Assembly: GCF_009905375.1 (NCBI RefSeq)
Contig: NC_133648.1
Coordinates: 313,537,666 to 313,601,665 of the forward strand
DNA length: 64,000 nucleotides
Reading direction: 5' to 3'
DNA from: Apium graveolens
Taxonomy: Eukaryota; Streptophyta; Magnoliopsida; Apiales; Apiaceae
Under the pieces are notes generated by a model. The model was given only the letters and a program-made list of their open reading frames with translations, made no database searches and was not told the origin of the DNA. A program made the translations under genes and the position numbers. Shown in pieces: positions 36,246-47,953 of the stretch (positions within the stretch are counted from its first letter, which is position 1; every line of letters starts with the position of its first letter).

Positions 36246-38503
36246 ACATATATATTGTCGTGTTATGTTAGCGAGAGGGTAATTTCATGAAGTTACCTAA
36301 ATCTATAAATTATTTGTAAGGCAAATTTATGTACCAGTTCAATAGAGAATTTGATTGGCAATTTTACAATTTTAAAATCAGTAGTTACATAAATAACATG
36401 ATGTTATATTTTTTTTTGTAAAATTTTATATAGGACCATTTAAATGTATCCGTAATATCCTGCTTCGGTCTAAAAGTAATAATAGGTTCATTATAAACTC
36501 GTTTAAATGTATTGAGAATATTCTAGTATAATCTAAAAGAATGTATCTGAAATGTTATAGTCCAACCTGAAAATTACATATAGAAGTTTTGAAGAGTATA
36601 AATTCGGGTGTTTAAAAAATCCGTCAAAACGTTAATCCGGACCGGACCACGATAATCCGAACCAAAAATATTGAAACCACTAAAACAGTTGTTGATGGTT
36701 CGGTTAACCGGACCATTTACACATAAATGTTTTGATTATGGTTTTAAATATTTTAGAATCTGATTCTATTCTTGATCAACATACTTGGTTAAGCATATGC
36801 TAGTGTAAATTAAATAATTTAGTTACGTCTTCCAAATTTTTGTGCAAATATAAATTATTGAGTCTTATATAAGGCACAATATTATTTATTTATTACTTTT
36901 ATAGATATATGATTATGATTATTTATTATATATCACTGTCTTAAATTAAAGAGAAGATGATATTTACTGAGAAATAACTCTGTTTTACATGTTCGAGTAT
37001 ACTCGGTTGTGATAATTACACTACAAAGTTATATATTATATGTATATTTACTTATATATAATCAATTTGTTTTGTTCTACATTTTTATTGGTCTAATTCT
37101 TTAATTTTAGGAGTTAAACCTCATTATAATTGGAGAAAAAGGAGAAATTGAATAATGCAAAAAAATGCAAAGGATGAGGATTGAGGAAGCTCCTATTGAG
37201 GATTGAGGAAGCTGTCCATATTGAACGCAGTGCAGAAGATAGCAAACATTGCAGAAGATAGTCTTAGACAAAAAGGTTGTTCGCCACTGATACATTGAGC
37301 ATATTTTGTAGATACTTTTTTATATTTTTGAATTTTTCATATATTTTTAAAAATTTTAATAATAAAAGATTTAAAATTTTATTTTAGGAGACACGTGTCC
37401 CCTTACCTCTTACAAGATCCTCCCTTGCCAGAGTCTAGATTGTGGTGACCTTTATGGAGACAATAAATTGTTTTAACTTTTTTATGTAATTTTGTAATGC
37501 AAGAAGAAACAAATTTTCTAACAATATAAGTTAGTTGCATTTCTCTTGTGATTAATGCACTAGTTTAAATTGTGTAAAAAAAAAATTGTTTTGTGAAAAT
37601 GTGTAAAAGACTTTAGATTGATTTGCTTTGATAATAATATTTCCTCCAATATTTGTGCAAAAAGGCTATGAAACAATTATTCAATCCAACTCGTTTGATA
37701 AGGAAAAAGCCAATTAACTTTAAGCAAAAATGCCCGACAAAAAAAAAACTTTAAGCAAAAATGTTTTAGTGATTTTGAAGAAATCCTCTAAATAGCTAAA
37801 TAAGCTCGTGGCTTAAAATTTTAAAAGATTGGTACATAAATATTATTTCAATGATTAGGTCAAAATAGTTCTCTCATTTCTTTGTTTTTTTCCCTCTAAG
37901 GCTCAACCATCCTTTATATTATTTTTATTCATAACTTATTCTATTCCCAATTTTTTTCACTTCTTTACTCTCGCAAATACATTGTAAAGTTCAAATTTAT
38001 TATAATAATAATAATAAAGTAATAAAAAAACAGTAACCAAAGTCCAAACTCTACTAAGCACCTTACTGTTAATAATATTTACAAGGAAATACTGCGAGAC
38101 TTGGACTTGTTCTAAGAGAAGCTGCACCAGAGAGCTAGCTCTGGCAGTACTCTCCAGCCTTTGTTTACCTAGTGGTTGACGGTTCAAGTGTGACACAAGT
38201 GGTATTTGAAAGTTTCACTTGCAGAAAACAAAAAGGGGTACAACATAGGTTCTACCACTACTACTAGCCAGCAGGTTTAGTTACATGCTAAAGAAAAAAA
38301 AGTGACACCATTCAAAATTTTCATACAACCAGTTAATAATTTCGTATAATGAACCTTCAAACATATCAAATCTGAGAGCCAATGTACATGATTATCCCAC
38401 ATAAAAACGACAAAATTGAACAAATTATAATGTCCTCTAATTGATTGTCAGTTGTCAGTTATATTAATTTATAAGAACTCCTATATTAGTGACAGTTAAA
38501 CCG
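36246..38503. other. intergenic region downstream of YIP4
   Basis: The sequence is AT-rich. Around 36620-36720 CCGGACCGGACC and GGTTCGGTTAACCGG words resemble common dicot hAT-MITE sequence, but termini are not resolvable. A short repeated GAGGATTGAGGAAGC lies near 37176-37210. The YIP4 3' UTR probably occupies part of 38050-38503. No other gene was recognised. Confidence 0.45.
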
Positions 38504-41500
38504 CTAATTGATAGCAATGACGAGAAATCCAACGGATACATACATCAAAAGAACGGGGTAAAGCGCAAGAGCTTTTCTCCTAGGGTTGACAGCGGTACTC
38601 ATGAATGGATATGCAGCCCAAGAGCTCCAGGCCATTGTTACGCCCACCACAACCAGCTTCATTATCACATTATCATTCAACATGCAGATTAGAGCACCAA
38701 TATCAAGAGGAAATAAACAGTAACCCAAAAGACTCAAGCTCTGGAAGAAGATTATGTGACCACCCTGATACCATGCAATGTTAAACTTCAGTCAACTATC
38801 AGTCTATTATACATTAACACTTTCAAGTGCACAGCTAAATACTTGCATCCTTCCATCAAATTTTCAGTATTATTAGAGAGGAATAGAAGACGTTTACCAA
38901 CAGTAACACATTCAGTGTCAATATCACAGCCCCAGCTGCCAGCAGTGCAAATGCAACAGCAAAAACCTCAGACTGCAAATCAAAATAATATAAAGCCAAA
39001 GAAATCGTTATTATGACCGAAGGTCCACAAATTGAGGTTTTGTTAGAGAATATAAGTGAGCAGTATATCCCTAGTCTGACGTGTCATAAGTTATAGCAGC
39101 CACTAAAATAAATAACCAACTAAGACTTAAAAAGTTCACAGCAACTAACAATTTGACCAGAACACTGCAAGCAAATTTTCATCTTCTTTTTTGCTACTAA
39201 AAGCGAAGAGCAAGTCCAGTGCTAATGCTGAAACAACTATAGCTACTTCTGTATTTTGGAAAAAAGTGCTTTTTGGTAAATAAATAAATAAAATCAAAAT
39301 TTCAACTCCAACGTTAACACTAAAACGGCTGTAGTTTGTTTTAAAACACGAAACCGCAGCGACACACGGCGAACCTTCAGGAGCATAAGCTCAAAGTGGA
39401 AAGTGAGGGCAAAAGCTAACCAAACTTTATATAATAAGTGTATTCATACACTTGACGTACTAATATATATTAATAAACACAAGTTGGAACTAAATTGTTC
39501 ACAAGAAAGAACTACATTCAAGTTTCTTTATTACTTATGATATGGACGCCAACAAAAATTAATTTGTGCATTTAAATGTTCTGTATTTTTCATCAAAATT
39601 ATCAAAATCGTCCTCATAGGTTTTAAAATGCTTATTTGACCACAAATCCAATCTCTTTTTCCTCATTCTCATAAACATCCTCATTCTCGACTTTTGGCCC
39701 CCTTGTACTAGTGTTTGTTGAGTGTTGAGAATGACAATGGCTAGGTTTTACGGTCAATATATGACAAGAAGCCTAAGGTATGTGCGTATCGTCTTTTAAA
39801 AACAAGCGAACAAACCAAAATATGTCGCCCATGTTTCAAAATGTTGTTAAGATCTCGTCAAAATTCTCAGCTTAAAAGAAAGTGCACTATTGTTTCATTA
39901 ATGATCGCACTTGATCACCCTTTCTGAAATGAAGCTAAGGCTGCTAAGCCAAGTTCACCCTCCACTTTGTGCTCGGAGGGTATTCCTTATGAGGTAAATT
40001 GAATGACTATATGTAATCCCTTATATAAAGAACACGTAATACCACCATCAAAACACTACATATTTTTTTTACAAAAAGTGGATTGGTAAGATTAGAATCT
40101 TTCAAAGTTCAAACAACTATCAAGCTTAATATATCGAATTTAATATAGAATCTCATCTACATTTTGAAAATCAAATGTGGCAGAATCTAACATAGAATCC
40201 GTCGTATAATCTTGTGTACATTTTCTGTAATAATGAAATTTAATTATAATCATCCTTTTTATTGATTTCATGTCGAATGCTATTTTTGTTCTTAAAAAAG
40301 CCTAATTATTGTTAAAATTAAAATGTAAATAATATTATTTTTTAGATTCTACGTGTTTTCCTTATTGTTCTTTATGTAATAGTGTTTTTTATATAGCAAT
40401 AACCTATATATATTCATTTATTATTTAAGAATAAAGTTTAGTGTATACATTAAAATTTTATTATATATATATTATTTCTATTTTCGATTTTTGCAATAGA
40501 ATAGTAAAAAAAATTGTTTTCATCATATACTAGTTTTACTTATTATCAAGTTTTTACTTGTAGGTCAAGTATTAAAATTTTACTCCTTAATTATAAGAAG
40601 ACTTAGTTTTTTTTGTCGGGATAAGAAGACTTAGATTGATTATTTAAAATTTAAAGTTTATTTTCTCTTGTAATAAGTTGTGACCGATGCATATTCATCT
40701 CTTCTACATTTAAAAAATTATAAGGTCGTAATTCAGCAACATCATATCATTTTAAACTTTTTCCTTGCTTTTTGGTCTTCACCTACATCACTATTCAGCA
40801 GTGTTCTAAAAATCGGTCTAGGCGCCGCCTAGGCGCTAGGCGGTGGTAAAACGCCCCGACTCGGACCTAGGCGGTGATTTAGGCGTTTTTTCAAAAAATC
40901 GGGTCAAAATCGGGATTAGGCGGACTAGGCGGTCAAAAATCGGTCCTAGGCGGTCTAGGCGGAAAATAATTAAAAAAATATTTTTTTTACCTTTTAATAA
41001 TTTAATTCATTAATTTCATAATTTCACACAATATCATGTCAATTTCTAATATAAAGTATTGGTAATAAGTAACAAGTAATCAAATATATTTACTTCCTCA
41101 CTTAAAATATAAAATTAACATATTATAATTAATTTAAAAGTGTGAATTAAAATATAGTTAATATTGTAAACTCAATAATTAGTACATAACGCATGTCAAA
41201 TGTGTAGATATTGTTTAATATCATTCTAATTATATAATTATAAAAATTAAAAATAATATTTATATTCTTCCGATTAATGTTCCGATTAATCGGTCCGATT
41301 AATCTCCGACTTGCCGATTAATCTCTCGAAGGTACCCTCACCGCCCTTGCACACCTAGCGATTTCTGGAACACTGCTATTCAGTGCACCAATATATCTTT
41401 TATGTAAGCTGTCTAACCCAATTTCTTACATAAATAAAATTCTACAACCTTGTATTGTGCACTTGCAATCTCTTTTTTTTTTGCATTGCCCCTTCAAATT

Positions 41501-43682
41501 TTCTCACATGTCTCTAAATGGGTATCTCACAAGTCTCTCCCACCTTGTAACTCGCAAACCCTTCGCTCTTTTCTCGACCTTTCAGCTGTTTGACTATTCA
41601 TCAATTGATTCTCCAACAAAATTTCCAAGAACACATAAAAGAATTGTAGTTTAATATAGTTTACTTATTCTTAAATTCCAATATAGGTACATCAATGCAT
41701 CAATATATCTTTTATCTAGGCCGTCTAAGCCAATTTGTTACATAAATAAAATACTACAACCTTGTATTAACCTTGTATTCGTGCACCGGCAATCTCGTCT
41801 TTGTGCATTGCCTATTCAAATTTTCTCACACATCTCTAAATGGGTATCTCACAAGTCTCTCCCTCCTTTTAACCTGTGTTAACCGGATTCTTCATTTTTT
41901 TGTCATACCCTTATCGACAGGACATGACATGGGTGTGAGTATGAGATGTCTAGATAGGGATGTCTGTAAATTACTATTAACAAATTATCCTTTTGATTTA
42001 TGCTATAAATATGCATAAAGAATTATGTATATGTTTTAGTTATTGGTAAAAGATAGTAATTTACAAATGTGAAGGGTAAAAAATAGCCATAATTTCACTT
42101 ATGTGAAGATTATATGTCGACCCCTGCACTTTTAAAAAACTAAGTAACATAGCTTGTAACTCACAAACTCCTCTCCCTTTTCTTGACCTTTGAGCTATTC
42201 AACTATTCCTTTGTAAATTATATCTACTTTTTATCTAACAAAATCTCCAAGAACACATAGAACGCATAAAAGAATTGTAGATCCATTTTCCGGCTTATTA
42301 TCCCAAAATTTCACCATAGTTCATTTACTCAAGTTACCTAAGCAATTTTGTGAAGCTGTAAAAATGATGAGCTGAGTACAGACTTATGGAGTTTGTTACT
42401 GATAAACTTATATTAACTTAAAAAGTTAAATTAGTTGTTTTTAAAGTAATTTAAGTATTTATCAGATTTTAAAGTAGATAATGATTAGGTAGTCGTAGTA
42501 GTTACCGATAGATTTTAGTTTCCCATTCTTTAGGATTTTTACACAAATCCATGAGAATTTTAGAATATATATGCACATATTTGTGTCTTTGCTTAAGTGG
42601 AAAAGGTCATAATCCCCTTATTTTCAAACCCTTTCTCACCTAGTCATGTATCACTACGCATTTTCTTGACCGTAGCAAGGCTTCTCAACAACCAACCAAT
42701 TGTTCAAATATATATACGATTTTAAAAAAAATAACATTTGATATACCGATTCTGATGAAAGCGGGTGCTTGAGCCTGATTCCGCCTTAGGCAGCCATTTT
42801 TCCTTGTCAATGTGAACTAACATATTAAATAGCACGTAAACCTATCAAGATTTTTAATTTGGCACTACTCATATATAGGCAATATATATCAATAATGTCA
42901 TGGTTATTCAAAAACCAGTATTTCTTTCAATTAATGGTAAATTCGTTCTAGTCCATTACCTTAACAAAAATAGATCATTAGCAAACCACTATTTTAACGC
43001 CTACAAATTAAGTAGCTCTAGCATTTCAAAAATATGACACAATTCAAAACTTAGGGTAACTAGTATGAATCGTTCAATATTGCAACTTACTAATACTATA
43101 ATGTCCACTATTTCCAATATTCTAAATATACTTTTACCAGAATGGAGACAAACATAGCACATTAATTCAATTGACAGTAAAATTAAATCGCTATAAGAAA
43201 ATGACCTTCTTAACGGAAGCAGACCACGACAAGGTAAGGCCGAGAAACACAATAAAGAAAAAAGGCCCCCAAAGATCCCAATCCCTCAATGCCTTTCCAG
43301 GATCATCCCTATTAGGATTCGGAAACACAACAAGCTTTAAATTACTAACAATTCTCGATAAATCTCGCTTAACCGTATCCCAAACAGGCTCAGTCAATGT
43401 ATTAGGTGAAGGGCCAAAGCCTGTAACATTAGATGATGAAGGCTGAGTTGGAGGAGGGGGAGGTGGGGCCTGACGGACAGGTGTCGTGTTGTAATTGGTT
43501 GAACGGGGTGGGAGAGGTGAAGGCATGAAGGGTGAGGCGGAGACAGGGATTGAAGCACGAGGGCTTGGTGGTTTGGCGGGAAGGACGGTGGTGGGGCCCG
43601 CATTGATGAGATGTTCGATCTCGTCGATGTCGGATTGGGAGGATTGGTGGAGTGTAACTGAGTCGTTGTTGTTGTGTGACAT
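38504..43682 (-). CDS. YIP4: YIP4/YIPF6-type Yip1-domain membrane protein, three exons
   Basis: The exons are 43682-43206 (159 codons), 38972-38898 (25 codons) and 38764-38504 (86 codons plus stop), giving 270 residues. Donor and acceptor sites are GT/AG: AAG|GTCATT...TTTGCAG|TCTGAG and TTG|GTAAAC...TATCAG|GGTGGT, all in phase 0. The N-terminal half is Pro/Ser-rich and cytosolic. The Yip1 domain follows with about five membrane segments, beginning [12 protein letters not shown], and contains [10 protein letters not shown] and [10 protein letters not shown]. Plant YIP4 proteins act with ECHIDNA at the trans-Golgi network in secretion of wall polysaccharides. The frame stays open for 49 codons upstream, but MSHNNND is the family-like start. 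Intron 1 is 4.2 kb, swollen by insertions. Confidence 0.92.
40799..41375. mobile_element. non-autonomous hAT element in YIP4 intron 1 (577 bp)
   Basis: The termini CAGTGTTCTAAAAATCG and (reverse complement) CAGTGTTCCAGAAATCG form a 17-bp inverted repeat with two mismatches. A perfect 8-bp target duplication, CTATTCAG, lies at 40791-40798 and 41376-41383. CAGTG-type ends and 8-bp duplications are hAT hallmarks. The left interior (40810-40965) is GC-rich with many CTAGGCGG/CTAGGCGC units. The right interior has CCGATTAATC repeats. No transposase is encoded. Confidence 0.9.
41386..42290. repeat. intronic tandem duplication, second copy interrupted
   Basis: A segment of about 270 bp (41386-41655, from ACCAATATATCTTTTAT to ACATAAAAGAATTGTAG) recurs as 41693-41878 plus 42150-42285. 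About 270 bp of unrelated sequence is inserted between the two halves of the second copy. Shared blocks include CTAAATGGGTATCTCACAAG. Confidence 0.7.
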
Positions 43683-44006
43683 GTTTGGTTTTTTTTTTTG
43701 ATCTGTTGTAACAAGTGCTTGGTTTTGTTTTGTTTGGTTAAGTTTATGTTTGATTTGTTGGGTTAAGGTTTGAAGAATGAGAGATGGGGTGATTTTACGA
43801 TGCGTGTACAACCCGATTAAACCCACCAAATCGATCCGAACCGATCATATTTCGGCTGATCCAAATCATTTTTTTAACCCAATACATATTTGGGTTGAAA
43901 AGATGTTAACCCAATTTAATTGAGTTGGATATGACTTTCGATATTTTTAAACCGATCCAATCCAACCGGATTAAAAATATACTTACACGTTAATTTATTA
44001 ATTTTA
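43683..44006. promoter_or_regulatory. YIP4 leader and proximal upstream region
   Basis: The first 100-150 bases are probably the 5' UTR (T-rich on the plus strand, so A-rich in the transcript). Beyond, AACCCGATT and CCGATCCAATCC words resemble a hAT-MITE end. No TATA box was clear. The upstream flank is interrupted at 44007 by a Helitron. Confidence 0.4.
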
Positions 44007-44825
44007 CTAGCTTACGGCCCGTGCAATACACAGGTCTTGTTTAATATTTATATATTTTTACTTTTATTTCATATAATTTTATTAAAATTCTATATAAATA
44101 ATTAAATACTAAATAATGATTATATAATTATAATTCAAATTAGGTTCAAATAGTATAAATAGTATATGACTAATGAGATCTTCTACATAAATAATCATGT
44201 AAATGTTTGTTGTTGGTGAGTAAGATTCGAATCTGAAAACTTATATGTATCTTTATAAATAATATACTTGTTGTTAACAGAATTCGAAGCTGAGAACTTA
44301 TATGTATTTTTATAAATAATAATATAAATGTTTGTTGTTGACGGGATTCGAACCTGAGAACTTGTGGAGTGTATTTTTTTAGTATGTGGATCTAACGGCT
44401 CTGATTATTTGATGAAGAAGATCCGACGGTCCTGATGTAAAAGGATAACCAAAATGAGGAGTCAACCAAAGGGTGAAGGACAAATTTAGCCTATTTTTAC
44501 ACAAATTAACAAAAATAACCGGTTTCTGAAAAGTTGGTCAACTTTAGCCGATGGGATACCCAACTGTCAGTGGAGTATCCACTTTATACAAGATACCCAA
44601 CTGGCAGTGGAGTATCCCATATATGAAATACCCAACTACCAGTGGAGTATCATATACAAATTGGGATACCCAACTGACAGTGGAGTATTCAATCAGCCAA
44701 AATTGGTCACTTTTTTCAGAACGACTATTTTTGTTAAATTTTTTCAAATATTGGCTATTTTTGTCATTTTTTCACAACCAAACTACAAATTATACCTCAT
44801 TCCGGTTATTATAATATAGTATAGA
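44007..44825 (-). mobile_element. complete non-autonomous Helitron upstream of YIP4, 819 bp
   Basis: On the minus strand it begins TCTATACTATATTATAATAA and ends with a CCTGTG...CACGGG hairpin 11 bases before the terminal CTAG. Flanking bases are A (44006) and T (44826), the Helitron insertion signature. The interior has three units of roughly 60 bp around TTCGAA (about 44221-44365, the last GGGATTCGAACC) and a four-unit palindrome array near the 5' terminus (44554-44690). No Rep/helicase is encoded. Confidence 0.88.
44554..44690. repeat. array of four palindromic units inside a Helitron
   Basis: Units at 44554-44580, 44592-44616, 44628-44651 and 44664-44690 share the core ACCCAACTGNCAGTGGAGTA. 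Each starts with (GG)ATAC and ends GTAT(CC), so each is an imperfect inverted repeat able to form a hairpin. Spacing is about 36-38 bp. Confidence 0.85.
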
Positions 44826-45068
44826 TAACTGTGAATATATTCAGGCCTAATAGATAGGCTCATTTATACGTAGTTTATAATATCAATCCTCAATATTTAA
44901 AGAATATGCCATTGTTTTCGTTTATCGTGTTCAATGTTTAAAAACTAAGTATTGTATATTATCATTCTATTTTGGATGTTTAAGCCATATCTGGCATGGA
45001 TGATTGTAATATTTTGTTGAATTATTTTCAAGTGTTTTAGATTTTGAGACTTGCTGCTTTATTATATA

Positions 45069-45327
45069 CTCCCTCCGTCCCTAAATACTTTTCCCGTTTG
45101 TGTTGTACACGTTTGCCAATGCACATTTTTGATTGTTAATATCTTTAATTTCGTATTAGTATTAAATATAAAAATTTCATTGTATTAAAGTGCTCATAAA
45201 TACGAATCCAACAAGATCACTCATAACTATATTTGATCTTATAGATTAGACGTAAATTAGTAGTCAATCGTTTACCATAAATAGTGTAAAAAGTCAAAAT
45301 GAGAAATGTTTTTTGGTACGGAGGGAG
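45069..45327. mobile_element. Stowaway-type MITE (259 bp)
   Basis: The left end CTCCCTCCGTCCCTAAATAC and the right end (reverse complement CTCCCTCCGTACCAAAAAAC) form terminal inverted repeats. TA flanks both sides at 45067-45068 and 45328-45329. This is the consensus end of Tc1/mariner-derived Stowaway elements. Confidence 0.9.
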
Positions 45328-45329
45328 TA

Positions 45330-46703
45330 ATAATTAATATTATTTTTGAATATTTACTAAACGATCAAACCGATCCAAACAGAAGTATTACAAATTGGTT
45401 TGGGTTACAAATTTAAACAGTTCGACTTTGATTGAAATTTTGAAAACCCGAATTAATTGAATTGAATTGCTAAATTTCCTCAACCCGACGTCCAACCCGA
45501 TCCGTGTACACCCTAACAGGATGAATGTGTGTGTTGTTTGTTTGATGTGCAGTGTTTCTTGTCACTTGTTGTCTGTGAAACTTTGTGATTAAGAAAACTT
45601 TTGAGCTCAACTGATTCGTCCCATTTTTAACCAGGTTATTACCATCTTCGGCATCAATATTTTGTATAAAAGTATAGATTAGTCCTTGAAAGTACAAAAA
45701 TGTAATTCCAATTTACACCCTAAAATTTGATACTTTTGCATTTCGATACTTTCTCATTTTTTTCGTATAATTTTTTTTTAACGTAATTTGAACTTTGATC
45801 CTCAAAATTTGCATGAAAATAGTTGCCAGTCCTTATAATATGGCATAATTTTACATTCGAACTCTTATATGAAGTTATTTTTGTAACTCTCTAAGCATCT
45901 GGTTTATTAATTTATAAAGAAGATAAATTTAGACTTATAAACAAGGAAGATGTCTTAATTCATAAAGAGAATGAATTCGGTTTTATAAATAAAAAAGGTT
46001 TTTGTGATGGGTAAGAAACTAGATTGGAATTAATGCTAGGATTTGTGAGCTCAAGACCCTTGATTGATTGCTCTTGTGTTTCGTGACTCAAATCTGCCTT
46101 CACAAGATATCTACGTATATTGCTCTCTGCCAAGGATCAAGTGAAAAAATGTAGTTATGATCTGTGAGATGAGACCCCATATATAGTTTTGAGTAATATT
46201 GAAACTGTATACATAACTCAACAATGTTGGTTTGGATAACTCAACATAAAATAAAGGACTTAAAAATAATTTATGTTCCACTTAAATCAGTCCAGATTAA
46301 TTATTGGGTATATACATGATGATTTTGGTAGCTACAGTGAAAAAGACGTCAACATAGATCCATATGATATTCATTAATATGTTCAGGCAACGGAAGAATA
46401 AGGTTGAAGTCATTTAAAGCAACTATTAGTATTAGTGTGAAGACCTAAAGCATTCTATGTGAAGTTAATTATATATGTTAGATTTAACAATGTTTTGTAA
46501 AGATTATAGTACGAAAGCATGAGAGCGAAACTAGTCGCAGGTGAACCAGACCATTGCATTAGGCATCAGTAATTTGTGAAAGGAAACTAAGTACTATCAT
46601 TAGAAGGATTTTTAAGTGATGATTCATATCTGGATATGCAGGTTATATGGTGTATACGAAGACTCGGAGAGAAGACTTGAAGACATGACAGTTCAAGGGT
46701 TAC
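45330..46703. other. intergenic region and probable left part of an old LTR
   Basis: From 45470 to 45515 a CCCGATCCGTGTACACCC motif resembles a hAT-MITE end. From about 46000 the sequence changes character (AAACTAAG, AAGACTTGAAGACATG). It appears to continue beyond the gypsy insertion at 53610, where AAACTAAGTC words recur, so it is probably the left part of an older LTR-type sequence. The left TSD copy GTTAC of the gypsy element is at 46699-46703. No gene was recognised. Confidence 0.4.
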
Positions 46704-47953
46704 TGTGGCGCCCTCCAAACCCGGGTCAGAAGTTTGGGGTCCACACACACCTTATTTATAACCTGCTTATAACAATAATAAAGATAATAATAATATGCAG
46801 TGACCCTACTTACCAACCACCACGGACCGCAACCGGTTAAAGTATGCACACAATCCAAACACACTATTATATTACAAACGTTCAAATCCCAACTATTCCA
46901 AACTCAAAACTGAGTATTAAACATTATTACAAACTTTTACAGACTTAATTTATCCCAAAAGAAGCCTACTAGCTCAGCTCAATCAACCTGAACCCCTAGC
47001 TCTCGCGCCGGACTGGGGATCCTCGGTACCAACCGGTTCCTTTTTAACTGGAAAAGAACAGAAACAATATCGCACAAATGAGCTAACTAGCTCAGCAAGT
47101 CACAATGACAAAACTGAGAATAATGATCATCAGGTGAACATGGTTATGATATCAAGTGAACAATGGATTGTGATTTAGAATTGGATATTATATTTTCATG
47201 CATGTCAAAAACCAAGGTTAGGCTGCTGATCAGTCACGCACTAACCCCGAGCAAAGCACACAGCACTGCTCTAACTACTGGATCCAAGGCACACATTGGC
47301 CTAACTTGACCATTATATGGTCTGACCACGAATCTGGTCCACAATTTTATAAAAACAATCCAATTCTAACATAATAACAGAATAAACAATAATAAACAAT
47401 AACCAGAATCATTAACAACATTTGATGTTCCATAATGAAATGGTTTTAATCTGCATAAGGATTAAAAGAGTATTTTCAAAGTTTGGATGCTAGGTAATGA
47501 AAGAATTGGATAACAATGAATCAATGTTTCAGGGTTTCAAGGATTTGGTCTTTCAAAGCATAAAATACAATGGTTTGAGTATGTAGGCAACTCGATTCAG
47601 TGTATAGTATTTAGTTTGTATGTATTTGTGGAGTAGTATCGTATATTTGAGGTTCGTGTTTGGGTATACAACAATCAATGGTCTAGAAAGAATCAGGTTA
47701 CGGCTCAAGATCAATAACTGGAATCAAGGTTTAGGGTTCAGTGCTTCAAAGCACTTGCAATATAAAACAGGAATATCAATCACGATAATATCTCGAGAAA
47801 GTTCAGAACACTTGCCTGGTATTAGCTTACTACACTGCACTCGCTTCCAATCTCAATCATCTTACTCCTCAACTACCTGTTTCCCTTTCCTACGTCTTGC
47901 CTCTTCTGCTCACATATCATAAGCATCTATCAATATTCAACTCATATGATTCT
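46704..47953 (-). repeat. truncated 3' LTR of the gypsy element
   Basis: It matches 50173-51418 of the complete LTR with few differences by eye, then similarity stops abruptly at about 47953, where gag-derived or filler sequence begins. The missing part corresponds to 51419-53604. Confidence 0.87.

Noticed and set aside
43683..43829. 49-codon N-terminal extension of YIP4
   Set aside because: The frame is open but has no family similarity. MSHNNND is the expected start, and the rest is probably 5' UTR.
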